In this document: piece after piece, positions 1-18,700 of the stretch
Position numbering within the stretch: position 1 is the stretch's first letter
How the letters are laid out: each line of letters opens with the position of its first letter
Origin: Lingula anatina
Taxonomy: Eukaryota > Brachiopoda > Lingulata > Lingulida > Lingulidae
NCBI RefSeq assembly: GCF_001039355.2
Contig: NW_019773925.1
Coordinates: 300,066-364,065, forward strand
DNA: 64,000 nucleotides
Direction: 5' to 3'
The notes under the pieces: generated by a model
Told to the model about the DNA's origin: nothing
Database searches by the model: none
What the model saw: only the letters and a program-made list of their open reading frames with translations
Translations under genes and position numbers: made by a program

Positions 1-7716
<7,716 letters not shown>

Positions 7717-8560
7717 CTGAAATAAGTGTCAAAATTCTTTTTGAAAACCAATACAATTCAACCTGTACGATTAATCTGATTATAAAAACATAACATATCT
7801 TGTTAAATGAGAAGTATTGTAGATTTTGTTCTGAACGTGTTTAAAACAACTTCAAAAATAAGTAAACTTAAAGACATTATCAATATTTTAACAATTTGAA
7901 AGTGTAGTTAATCTTGCATCCAAACAAATAGCATCTAAATATTAATTCAGGACAGGACGGACAGGGCGGGGGATAACATGAGCCCCTACGTTTGTCCCAA
8001 AAGTGCAGGGATAGTAATTATATAAAAAAAACTAAAAAAAAAACCTGTTACAATTTAATAGACTGTTCAACTGCATGTATTATATTTTGCTGATAATAAG
8101 CTTTTTTAAAACCGGCGGAAATTTCCATGCAAAATCTTGATTAGATGCGAGTAATCATTAATACTCAAAAGGGTTTAGCTATATTTTCTCTTTGACAGCA
8201 TTTCATTTTCTGGAGAAAAACACCAAAGGATAAATGACAACCTATTCATCTTGTCTTTCTCACCTTTCTTCTCTGCATGGTAATGGTTTTTAATAATACA
8301 CAGGAAGGGCCTAATACCAGATCATAGAACCCAGTACATGTCAGCCTTTTTCAAGGAGGAAGGAAGTTTAGTAGGCGAAATTGCTTTGATATATGACAGT
8401 AAAGGGGGTCAATAATACAGACATAAAACAAGAAAAAATGGATTTTCTTAAAAATAATCTGACTCTTGCTCATTTTTCAAAAGGAACCTTTTTCAACCAA
8501 ACAAAGACTCACCAAATTGAAGGAAAACATAAGTAACATTTGGCATGTATTGAGTCAATG

Positions 8561-8706
8561 AGCGCATTCTCAACGAATTAAGCCAGGCTTTACAAAGCCG
8601 GTGACCTAAAAATGGCGGACATACATGAAAGAAAAACCGCCTAATCTTTTAATAGTCTCTCCGCCTCTCACACGCCTCCCCACACGTCGTCCCTGTGGGG
8701 NTGGGC
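8561..8706. mobile_element. Half copy of palindromic MITE family A, ending at an ambiguous base
   Basis: Starts with GCGCATTCTCAACGAATTA and runs through the family landmarks (ATGGCGGACATACATGAAAG, CCTCTCACACGCCTCCCC, CGTCGTCCCTGTGGGG). It stops at the N at 8701, where complete copies (for example 9504-9779) turn round at the hairpin tip. The second arm is absent. A sequencing or assembly collapse at the hairpin is as likely as a true truncation. Confidence 0.65.
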
Positions 8707-8745
8707 ACCACTCCTAGAAGAACTTGCAAACAATGAATTTCTATT

Positions 8746-8748
<3 letters not shown>

Positions 8749-8812
<64 letters not shown>
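8749..8812. repeat. (GA)n microsatellite
   Basis: Pure GA dinucleotide run of about 64 bases. The Ser-Leu reading frame on the minus strand is only this repeat. Confidence 0.95.
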
Positions 8813-8815
<3 letters not shown>

Positions 8816-9185
8816 GATCATATCCTTTCTGTGGGAAAAGGTAAACATCTGTTGTGAAGGTTTTGCCATATGTAACTCAATGAAACCAAATATACTCAAG
8901 TGCCAACTTGACAAGATACAACACAATCAATACATCTTTGGCAAATAGAACATGTTTGTTTCAAGAAAGGAAAACCTTTTCAGTTTCTATTACAAGTGAT
9001 GGTGTGGAAGCTTTCAATAGTGTCTATATCACCTGTATGTCAGAGACTGATTCTGAAATCAAAGGGACAAAATAGACGGTGTATGATGAAATGGATAAAT
9101 GAGTTCCACAATAAAAACCTGCATGCACAGGATACCAGAACATGCCCCCTACCAGATGTCTACTAGCTGTTAAAAACCTGACAAT

Positions 9186-9358
9186 GGCCACATTCAGAAC
9201 AGTGGACTAACTAGTCTGCAGGTCAAATATGGCACCCCATTGAAAGCTTGCGTCTAATCCGCTAATAGACACTGAATAGATTCCCTGTGAGGAAGTATTC
9301 AAGTGGGTCAGCCATATTTGATCCTCGGATTAGTTAGTCCACTGTTCTAGATGAGGCC
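9186..9358. mobile_element. Palindromic MITE, family A variant
   Basis: Inverted ends GGCCACATTCAGAACAGTGG and CCACTGTTCTAGATGAGGCC, with internal mirrored blocks: TCAAATATGGC on the left and GCCATATTTGATC on the right. The core CACTGAATAGATTCC recurs at 22380-22525 and 34380-34556. No convincing target duplication was seen. Confidence 0.6.
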
Positions 9359-9503
9359 ACTGTATGAAAAAAACCCTGTTGAAGATGATCAGGTGGAAAA
9401 TGCTCCTCACCATACTATTACACACCCTTTTGTATCTGCCAATGGGGACAATTTCACAACTAGGTGTTGAGTAGCATGTATCCCTATCTGTGTAATATAA
9501 TTT

Positions 9504-9779
9504 GGCCGCATTCACAGTGAGAAGAGCCGAGAACTAAATGTGGCGGACGTACATGAAAGGAAAACCGCATAATCCTCCCTGCCTTTCACACGCCTCCCCA
9601 CGTGCTGTCCCCGTGGGGGTACAGTCATTCAATCTCGGCTCCATTGGGATGACGCATGGGGAGGCGTGTGAGAGGTGGAGAGACTATTTAAAACTTAGAC
9701 GGCTTTCCTTTCATGTACGTTTGCCATATTTAGTTCTCGGCTTTGGAGAGCCTCTTCTCTTCTCAATGTGAATGCGGCC
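9504..9779. mobile_element. Complete palindromic MITE, family A
   Basis: A 276-base element that is palindromic almost throughout. Ends are GGCCGCATTCACA and TGTGAATGCGGCC, with inner mirrored blocks ACATGAAAGGAAAACCGC and ACGGCTTTCCTTTCATGT, and CACACGCCTCCCCA and TGGGGAGGCGTGTGAG. Flanked on both sides by TTT. The two ORFs across 9330-9771 are chance frames in this element. Confidence 0.75.
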
Positions 9780-9954
9780 TTTGAGTCTAGTAGAATGCGA
9801 CAAGTCATGTAGTTCAGAGGGTCTCCAGTCCAAGAAAAATGGCGACTGGAACTACCGATGTTGTTGTGCATTTGGATGCAAGTTTTTTCTCAACCATCAC
9901 CCTCAAAAAGGCTTTCAGACAGAATACTGTTAAGATACGAACTTTTCACTGAGG

Positions 9955-10190
9955 ACAATTGTGATTTTACAGATACTGTATTTCTTAAAGAGATTTTTTT
10001 AAAAATTAGGACATGCCCTTTAAGTGGTAGCAACAACACTGAAAAGAAGGCTGCCTTATTGTGCCCTATTCTATATAGTAAAAGAACCACAAATGCTACA
10101 GATTGAGAAATATATCTATAATGATTTCAAAATTATGCACATGAAAAATTTATAATTTTCCCCATTGAGAAGATCAAGTCATTATCATAC
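9955..10190 (+). repeat. Dispersed repeat R, copy 2
   Basis: Aligns by eye over most of its length with 2461-2690 and with the flanks of the transposon at 60013-60616, ending in CCCCATTGAGAAGATCAAGTC. It provides an uninterrupted version of the site disrupted there. The ORFs of 66-82 codons here are not conserved between copies. Confidence 0.6.
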
Positions 10191-11454
10191 ATTTTGGCTT
10201 TTGAAAATCTTGACAATCAATCAATTTATCATTACCGTAAATACTTGCCTTTTGGTCAAATGGAAACAATTATTTTACGAGCAAGCAAATGCTATCGTCT
10301 TCACCAACCAGCAATACCAGACTGAAGCTAATCCCTAATCTGTCTTTTCTTATCTGTCTTGCAAACCCGTCACAAGGCAGCCTGGAGACCCTTGATTGGC
10401 ACATTGAACATGTCTGACAATTTCCCAAAGCCATTTTTTATGTCTATATATCCTTCGAAGCTACTTATATGACATTAATTCTTCTACTAGTACATGGCTG
10501 GCCAGCTATAAAGAACTAAATCATTAAATTAGAAATGGGATAAGACATCAAATCCAAGTTAATAAGGGGTGGGTCAAGGCTTGATATGGGGGGTAGGAAA
10601 AAATTGCTTTTCTTATGTCAGTGTGCCCATCTAAAACCACAATTTTTCTTCATAATAAAAATATCCCCCCCCCCAAAAAAAAAAAAAAAAAAACTTGTTC
10701 ATATTCACAAATTCATTTTTAAACAATTTTTAAATGGATCCACAAACAATGAAAACTTTAAAGAAAAAACTCAGTCTAATCCATACAAGTCAAAAAATAA
10801 ACATCCTTTTTAAAACCATCACATACTAGGAGAGTATAAAGTGTTTTTCTTTTTGTCCATGCTTATTGTTTGTTTTCAAGTTCCCATAGCTCACTCAATA
10901 AATCTGTGGCCAACCACCTAAACACAGCTGGGGAGATCCAATATCTGTGTATCAGTTTCCATGGTAACAGGGGTCATGCTATTGACATCTGTGACCTCAA
11001 ACAATTGCATGGCAAGCTACCAACTTCAAACCATTGAAAGTCTCTCTCTCTTATTTTGGCAGGGAGATACCCAATCTACTACCAGCATAATCTGGTGTAT
11101 GATACTAGTAAAAACCAATTTATATACACAAATCATTATGTGTAGAACATTGCCAGCAATGGGTGGGGGGCGGGGGTGGGGGGGGGGGTATTTTACATGT
11201 ACCCCTTAGTTGACAGAACTTGAGAAATTTGAGAAATAGAACTGACATCAAATTTTGCTTCTGACTACACCTTTCCTGGCCAAAAAGGGGCTAAAAAAAT
11301 GCAACTGGACCCCTAAAAATAATTCCACCTGCTTGTCACAATAGATCAACTGAAAACATGTGTAGTAACCAAAAATACCAAAATACAGAAAAAAGTATGG
11401 TGTGCATTCTACTACAATATATAAGAATATATTTTCTCACTACATACAGTTTCT

Positions 11455-11616
11455 CCCTAAATTACATTCAGCTTAAGCATATCTAATGTCTGGCAATCCT
11501 ATTGAAGCTGCTAGGGGGTAGACATCTTATTCTAAGCCACCTAATGCAATTTAGAGAGAATCCCCTCAGAGGTGGGTTGATCCAGTTAGATCGATCTAGG
11601 TTTAGGAATGGGGTCT
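11455..11616. mobile_element. Partial MITE, family B (GATCGATC type)
   Basis: Carries the family B core (CATTCAGCTTAAGC, AAGCTGCTAGGGGGTA, GCAATTTAGAGAGAATC) and the right end TAGATCGATCTAGG followed by GGAATGGGGTC, as in the complete copy at 48165-48417. The left terminal repeat is missing. Confidence 0.65.
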
Positions 11617-12048
11617 AAGAAGACATTCTAGGTTCACAGAGGATGACTCTTATCTGTAAAAAGTTTTCTCCACCTCACATGGATTCATGCATTTTTTCTT
11701 TTCATGTTTGATGTAACTTAGTGCTGAATACCTCATTTTAAAGTTACATATTCCCTGTAATGTATATATATACATGTACTAGTACCACAGGTTTCTAATA
11801 TGACTCAAATGAAGTCCACATGTCAAAGGATAAACCTATTCAATCAATCAGTTAGACATGCAAAAATGCTTCAAAACTGCACCTTCTTCAAATTGCTGTT
11901 TGTAAATTTGACCTAAAAAGTCTGCCAAATACCGTAGTAGTGTAGTATGACACATTATAGCTTACAATCAAATCCTGACTTGTGATCACAGGTACTCAGA
12001 TACTGGAACTAAATAATGGTTAAAGACAGACAATATGCATTACACTAA

Positions 12049-12253
12049 GATCGCATTCACAACGAGTTGAGCCATATGTCGTCCCAATGGAGCCGAGATT
12101 TAATGACTGTCCCCCCGCAGGGACGACGTGTGGGGAGGCGTGTGAGAGGCGGAAAGACTATTAAAAGATTAGGTGGTTTTTCTTTCATGTACGACCGCCA
12201 TATTTAGTCCCCAGGATTTGTAAAGCCTGGCTCAACTTGTTGTGAATGTGATC
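12049..12253. mobile_element. MITE family A with TAA target duplication
   Basis: Ends GATCGCATTCACAACGAGTT and AACTTGTTGTGAATGTGATC, flanked by TAA at 12046-12048 and 12254-12256. A 3-bp TAA duplication is typical of PIF/Harbinger elements. The right arm has the full family A landmark series and the left arm is shortened. No coding capacity. Confidence 0.75.
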
Positions 12254-12749
12254 TAAGTATTGAATAAAGATAGATTTTGATAATATTTGTGTAGCAGGAT
12301 GTTGTTTTTGGTTATTAATCCTAATTTCTAAGTTCTTTTCAAACTGAGATTTTAAAAACTATAGAAAAAAAAGAAAACAACCAGTGTTATGTTGCATTTT
12401 GTTTTGCTGACCCAGAAGTACTTTCAACTAGAAGACAAAATCTGAGACCCTGGGGTTTGTCTAATGGTAATGACCAATCCGGAGGTTAAATTGGAACTAT
12501 TTTTATCTGGTTAAATACGTAATTACTGCTCAGCCTGTAGATTCTGACCCCTGCAAATGGCACATTATTGGCATTTTTCAACTTTGCACAACCTGTGCAT
12601 AAAACATTGCAAAACAAGCCTATGATATACTTTGAATGCAGCTACGATAGAGATTTATTAATCATCTTGTAACAGTTTATCAATAGGCTAGCAAAGTCTT
12701 GTATTTGCATGAAAATATCTGAAATGATGTGAATTATTGCACAGCTTAC

Positions 12750-12971
12750 CCACTTCTGGGAGAAAACTCTCCACCTGTTTGCAAGTTCATTTGGACTTCT
12801 GTAGACTTTAAAAGGTTTCTTTGAGATGTCAGTGGAATAGTCTGCATGGTTGGCTGTACAGGAGGGTGTAAGTTGAGGTAATAAGAGATAAGATATAGGA
12901 CTGAGAGCTTCTGCATCACGTTCACCTTCATGGCGGATTCTCAAAGTGGTTTTCATGAAACAGTTTTTGGG
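12750..12971 (-). CDS. Possible 74-codon exon of an unidentified gene
   Basis: Between an AG acceptor (12972-12973 on the plus strand) and a GTAAGC donor at 12744-12749 lies an uninterrupted 222-base frame of 74 codons. It begins P-K-N-C-F-M-K-T-T-L-R-I-R and ends S-P-N-E-L-A-N-R-W-R-V-F-S-Q-K-W. Composition looks protein-like, but I recognise no family and found no conserved partner exon. It could be an exon of an unknown gene or a chance frame; a 5' leader exon of WDR17 is also possible, since that gene's start exon needs an upstream exon. Confidence 0.25.
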
Positions 12972-13349
12972 CTGTTTTCTTTCATGCAATAACATATTAC
13001 ACATCAGAAGCCGTATAGAAGAGTGCGTGACACGAGATGCACTGATTTCACATAGTTTAAATAAAAGCCAGAAGAAGGAACAGGTCGCAATTGGCGAGTG
13101 GGTCTGTCAAAGCATTCACCAGAGTTTTAAAAACCTGGAAGTAGCACTTGCTAGTTTTCGGCGGATTTATTTGCAACCTACTGTATATTAAGAGTGCTAC
13201 ACAGGGACGTCTCACCATTCAAACTACATGTAGTAGGAGAAACATTTTCATGTAGATAAGAGTGCCTGTAAGGCAAAAACAACAACGTTATGCATTGAAC
13301 TAATAAATAATAGGATATCCCATCTAAAAGCCATCTTAACAGAATTTAC

Positions 13350-13434
13350 CTCAGATTCAATTTTTTCCTGCAGCCAAAGCTTTTAGATGCAGAGTCAGGT
13401 TCACGCTATCCCCAGTTCTGCGGCTTTCCGCCAT
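13350..13434 (-). other. Possible first exon (ATGGCGG start, GTAAAT donor)
   Basis: An ATG in ACATGGCGG context opens a 25-codon frame (M-A-E-S-R-R-T-G-D-S-V-N-L-T-L-H-L-K-A-L) that stops at 13357, just before a GAG/GTAAAT donor. A one-base change in the six-A run would open the frame through the donor and into the 74-codon frame at 12750-12971. It may be a promoter-proximal leader exon with a short upstream ORF, or a sequencing slip in a homopolymer. No homologue recognised. Confidence 0.25.
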
Positions 13435-15748
13435 GTTCTATATTATTTACACCTGTCACGTGATTGACAGCAGATTTCAACGATCCAAGACGACCCCAAT
13501 TCTTGTCTTTTAAATGCTACAAGTCAATCAGTCTTTTAAAAACTAAATGGAATGCGGCTAAGCTGGCTAGATAAACATTTCCAAGTTCTGTCTGGTATTT
13601 CCTTTTCAGCAATTAGTTATTCAGTAATTTGGATTAATGACCCAACTCTTCCATTTATTTTAATTACGTTAATCTGAGCATTTGCTAGGCCCTTGGCTTT
13701 CGGAGATGGTTATCAACGTTATCAAAAAATGTAAAACCACAAGCAAATTAGAGTTGTATTGCATTTTGTGATTTGGCGGATAAAACCAAGTATGCCAGGT
13801 TTCTTGTTGTAACCGGATTTGTGGGTGATCTGAAGGGATTCGCGTTCACTTAAAAATCTATACAGCTGTCGATTAAGCTACTCAAACTTGACAGACCTAT
13901 ACTAATTAAGAAGCCACTCTAAGTCTACTTACCTTGAATACCTATCTTGAAAATGTCTCCTAATTATCTGCAAAATGGTATATCACTGGTCAGCACCAAT
14001 TTTTTCTCATAAATAAGTTGTTTTGGTTCACATTTATTGATAATTTGCCACATGTATAACCTTAAAATGGCCTACTCGTGAAAAACAATCAATTTATGTT
14101 CAAAACATTTTGGTCAATAAATAAACTTGTAGGCCTAAATAGGCGTGTGGAAATGTGAACTCGGCAGGGGCGGAGCCAGAATTATTTGATGGGGGTTCCA
14201 ATTTTTTTTAGGGCCTATTTATTATTATTATTTGTTTTTTAGAGAATGACAGGCCACTTTTGAGGTGCCGAGTCACCGCGTCCAACATTTTTAATTTCAT
14301 CCATTCACGACTTTTAAGTTTCTCACTTAATTCCCACGAAATTGTCCTCGTGTTTAGTTGTTGGGAGTTAAGTCAAAAATAAAATGCTGACATCTCAACC
14401 CAGTGGCTGCAATATTGTGGTAGTTGAGATTGTAAGGTACGTACCCGGGGTAGGCCTACTTCATTGCGATTCACCACGGCAACAATGGGATTTACAAAGA
14501 CTGGAGTTCACGTTGTAGTAAAAGGCCTATTTATTCTTAACAATCGCAACAGCTAACTTAAAAAGTTGTCCAGAAATACATCTTTCTATTTTGTGCACAA
14601 ATAGGCTCCTTATAGAGGCTTTCTTCCTATACTAAGTCTGATAAAAACAAGAAGCGTTTCCTTTCTGCAATATTTATTTCAAAACACATTTATCATTAAC
14701 ATAAACTAGAAAAATAAGCAAGAGATGTCATAGATATCATCCTTAGATGATATAGCCTACTTGTAGGCTTAACGTCATCAATCTGTCTTCATACTGAACG
14801 TGGTATTCTCTTTAAGGTAAAGATATATATATAAAACGCTTACAAATACACAATATGTAGTGAAATGCAAACCACATAATTCGATATAAAAAGATCATCT
14901 AACTCCAATTAATGTTATACATTTTTATGTAGTCAAACATTTACTATATTTCCTACCTCCTTTTCAGAGCGAACGAATTCAGTCCTTGATTCTCTTAGTT
15001 ACATTTTATCACATTAAAAATCACATTGAAAATCCCAGTTTAACGTTCACCTTAATGTTGTTTGTTGTATTCTGTTCTATATAAATATTCGCTGATAACT
15101 TTAACCACTATAGCGTTTGCTACAATGCCCTGAACAGAGGAAAGTTCAGTTTCAGAGGCCCAAACGACATCATGGCGCCCCGAAGACTTGCGTTATTAAT
15201 TGACTATTGCTGCCTTGGTTCGGCAACTCGCATTGCCTGTAACCGTTTCCATCTTAAATTCCTCTATAGTGCAGTTTGTTGTTTTCTATATTATCATATA
15301 TCACATGGGTGTCCTTCTGTAACTTCTGACTGTGTGTGTGTGTGTGTGTGTTTGTGTGTGTGTGTGCTCTTTTGCAGCACTATAACCCACCTACCCACCC
15401 ACCCACCCATCGGTATAGATATTTTGGGTGCAGTATTACGTGATGGCTATTATTAACCCGCTGTTGAATACCATCAATTTTACAGTAGTCTGAATCCACA
15501 CAATATCAGTCATCTGGAATATATATATATATCAATGCACTACAACATTAATTCCAGTAGGTAAGCATCAAAGAAAACATGAAGTGCTTACAACTTATTT
15601 TTGATTAACGCTATGATCATTCTACGAATGGGAAAAACATCTGATGTCAATATGGTAGATCATTTTTAAAAATATCACGAGAGAGAGAGAGAGGACGAGA
15701 TTCCCGGCATCGTCCCAAGAGCATCGTAACAGAAGCCTGGCTGTGGTG
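13435..15748. other. Intergenic region downstream of the MGAT4 gene
   Basis: No gene supported. Low-copy AT-rich sequence with a GGGGCGGAGCCAGA fragment at about 14167 that resembles one end of the MITE at 42235-42517, and a (GT)n tract at 15331-15366. A minus-strand AATAAA at 14673-14678 could serve MGAT4 but lies about 1 kb past its stop. The plus-strand ORF at 15172-15456 runs through the GT repeat and is not convincing. Confidence 0.55.
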
Positions 15749-18700
15749 TTACCGTTTGGTCGCGTGGGGGGTTATCAATATCTGAAATGGAGAACAGACA
15801 AACGTTAACATTATATATTTTATATTGTTAACTTTCTCTGATGCTTTCTTTGTTGCCGCTAACGTGTTCTTAGCATATGCTGGAACGATGTTCATTTAAT
15901 TTCAGAGATACAGTGATGGACGCATTATTACTAAATGATTTTTAAAATTCTGGTCATTTTTTTATTTTTATTCCATTCATCTGTTTTGGATTTTCCACTC
16001 TGGAAGAATGTGAAATTTGGGATCCAATTTTGGATCTTAAATTTAACAAAGAATTTCAGGTATATGCAATAAAATTGCGTTGTAACCACCAATTAACAAA
16101 ACTGTGTTACAATTTACCTCACTAAGTATCGCCCAGGCGTCTGTTGGTCCTCTCAGCTGTATTCTAAGTATATCGACAGGCGGAAATGACTCGTCCAGAG
16201 AACCCTCTGCAATTCCGTCTTTGGAAAATTTTTGAACTATAAAATAATTGTCTTTTGTTTTTTGGTATTTTGCTTGAAATGCGCTGGCGTTTTCTGCGGG
16301 CAACATTTCCACTGTTGTATTTGATGTAAACTTATCTCCTGGATGCTCGAGATTCCCGCTTTTGAAAAAGAACCTAGGGTAAAAGAAAATGGAAACATCC
16401 ATTTTACACGATACGAAGAAAAATTTTTGTGTCAGAATTGAAATGTCATACAGCCGGGGTTATAAAAGCAAACGTGACACCTGCACAGTAAAAACTAGAC
16501 AACCAAGTTGGCAAATAAACAGACACCTTACAGGAAACATTGGATGTAAAAGTGCCTGGATATAAAAAGGTAACCGTTAAGCTGCAAAGATCTACCTTTT
16601 GTGCAATGAATTTAACTACTCAATCGTTCATCCAGCAAACACAGAACGTTACTGTAACGTTACCATAACGTTTTTGGTAATGTTAACGTAATAGTAACGT
16701 TAAAATAACGTTCTGTGTTTCCTGTGTAGCACAGTAAATCAAACCCTTACATACCTTTTAATTTTTATAGGGGGCTGGAATTTAAAATCGCAGGTTTCAT
16801 TTCCCTCCGGTATTCCCCAGAAAAAGGAATGTCCCACGTAAGCACCTGCTATAGAGTATTGTTTGTATTGGTTTATAGTACAGCTGACCTCTGCCTTGGG
16901 GTTGTCAGTATGGGGGGTGAACCCCTTGTCCTTCACTTTTTGGCCGAATCTCGGGTCCTGTAGAGAAAATATGTATTCGCATTAGCAAAGTAGAACATAG
17001 ACATATATATATATACTTCTATTGCCACAGTGCTTCAAGCTGGGTTTTAAAAACAAGTCTTTTCTTTTTCACTTTTTTAACAGGCCTACAATCTACCAGA
17101 TAAATCCGTCACTAAAACTTCACAGATTTATCTCTGGTTAATTCACGACAAGAATCCTTCGTGCTGAAGAAAAATGCACATAATTAATCTTCGGTCCTGG
17201 AAGAGAGTATATAATATCGTTATTGATACCTTTCTTTTTTAGCGTCTTTCGTAAACCAAAGTGTATTCTAGCTTGCCACCTACACCTCTATATATTACGG
17301 AGAAGGTGATAGAATGGATTATAAATGAGCAAATAAATTCAAGTTTTAAGATCTCAAAAGGCTTACCACTTGAGAAGTTGACGTAACTACCGCCATAATT
17401 TTGAAGACACACAAATGAATGATATATTATATTTTCATACACTAACTCACCTTCAGTTTTTGTATTTTACCAGCTAAAGAAGAATAATATCCCATATGTT
17501 GAAATAAGGACGGTCTATAAGAGGGCCGCATCTTTTTCTTTTCGGCATTGCACTTTTTCTGTAACATTGGATGTAAATAATTTATTTTTTAAAATAAATT
17601 TTGCGTATACAAATACGTGGGGATGACTAAATGAAGCACTACAACAAAATTCATAAAGTTATGTATAAACAGCTGGAAGCCATTATTACGTATAACTCAT
17701 TAATTTTTGAAAAGAAAATAGTGATAAAGGGTTTTAAATTGGCATTTACCTCATTCCAATCTAGAAAACACGCTTTTGTGGTGACGTAATACTCTAGCAG
17801 CCAATCAACGGGCTGCCTGTCATGGAACATCAGGAAAAACTGAGCAAGAAGCTCAATGTCTTGCATGTGGAATAGTTTACCTGGAAATACAACATGCATA
17901 AATTTATACACATAAAGAGAAAATTGAACTAGAGAATAATCTCTCAGTACTTTATAAATAAACATTAAGCTTAAAGAATACTTAAAATGATAACTTTTGT
18001 CAACCAAAAATCGGGGCATTTTAAGGCTAAAAAGTCTGTTTTTACCACGTAAGTAAATGACGTAGCGTTTTCCTTTTCTGAATTGACAGCATGAACAACC
18101 CTTGACATGAAATCGAACACACTTTGGTAAAGCGTACCCAGGCCCAGAATCACCGCCATAATATGAAGTGATTTCTAAAGGGTAATTAATTGTAACCGTA
18201 CCTACTGTTGCCAGACAAGAATTGACACAAAACTTCCGTCCAATACAAGTTGACTTTAAATCATTATCAGAGTGGGTCTTAATTGTTAATTATTCTTTCG
18301 TGCTCCAATCGATATCGCCGTCTGTCGATAATTTCAGTATATATCAAGTCTAACTAATATGTATTTTTTCAACAGCTCAACTTTCAACTATTGAGCTCTC
18401 TTAGAAAGTGTAGGCGTAGTATTTTGGCTGGAGGTGGAGGGGGGGCGCTTAGGCCCCTCTTTTTCTCAACGTCGGTCATAGGCGCAAAGAAGCGGGAGGG
18501 AGGTTTAATGCACGTGATTTAATTGCTTCCTTTTGAAAGAACTGTTGTACGTTTTACGGTGTGGCTCTTCGAAATATCTGTGAAAACTGACCTATGAATC
18601 CTAAGTAGGAAAAGTCTATAAGTATCCAGTTCTTGACTCTTTGTCCAGATATCGTCTTTTTAATATTTAACATGTAATCTGGCTTTGTTATAACATCGTC

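Larger units (their letters stand above)
7717..12749. other. Upstream region of WDR17: no gene seen, rich in MITEs
   Basis: About 5 kb without a supported coding exon. It probably contains the first WDR17 intron and promoter, because the exon at 7554-7716 begins at a splice acceptor. It holds four palindromic or half-palindromic MITEs (8561-8706, 9186-9358, 9504-9779, 12049-12253), a (GA)n run, repeat R copy 2, a C8-A tract at 10665-10693, a G-rich tract at 11161-11188 and a GATCGATC-type MITE half at 11455-11616. One ambiguous base lies at 8701. Confidence 0.6.

Noticed and set aside
15172-15456. Plus-strand ORF starting ATGGCGCCC
   Set aside because: The start context is suggestive, but most of the frame is the GT repeat and flanking low-complexity sequence.
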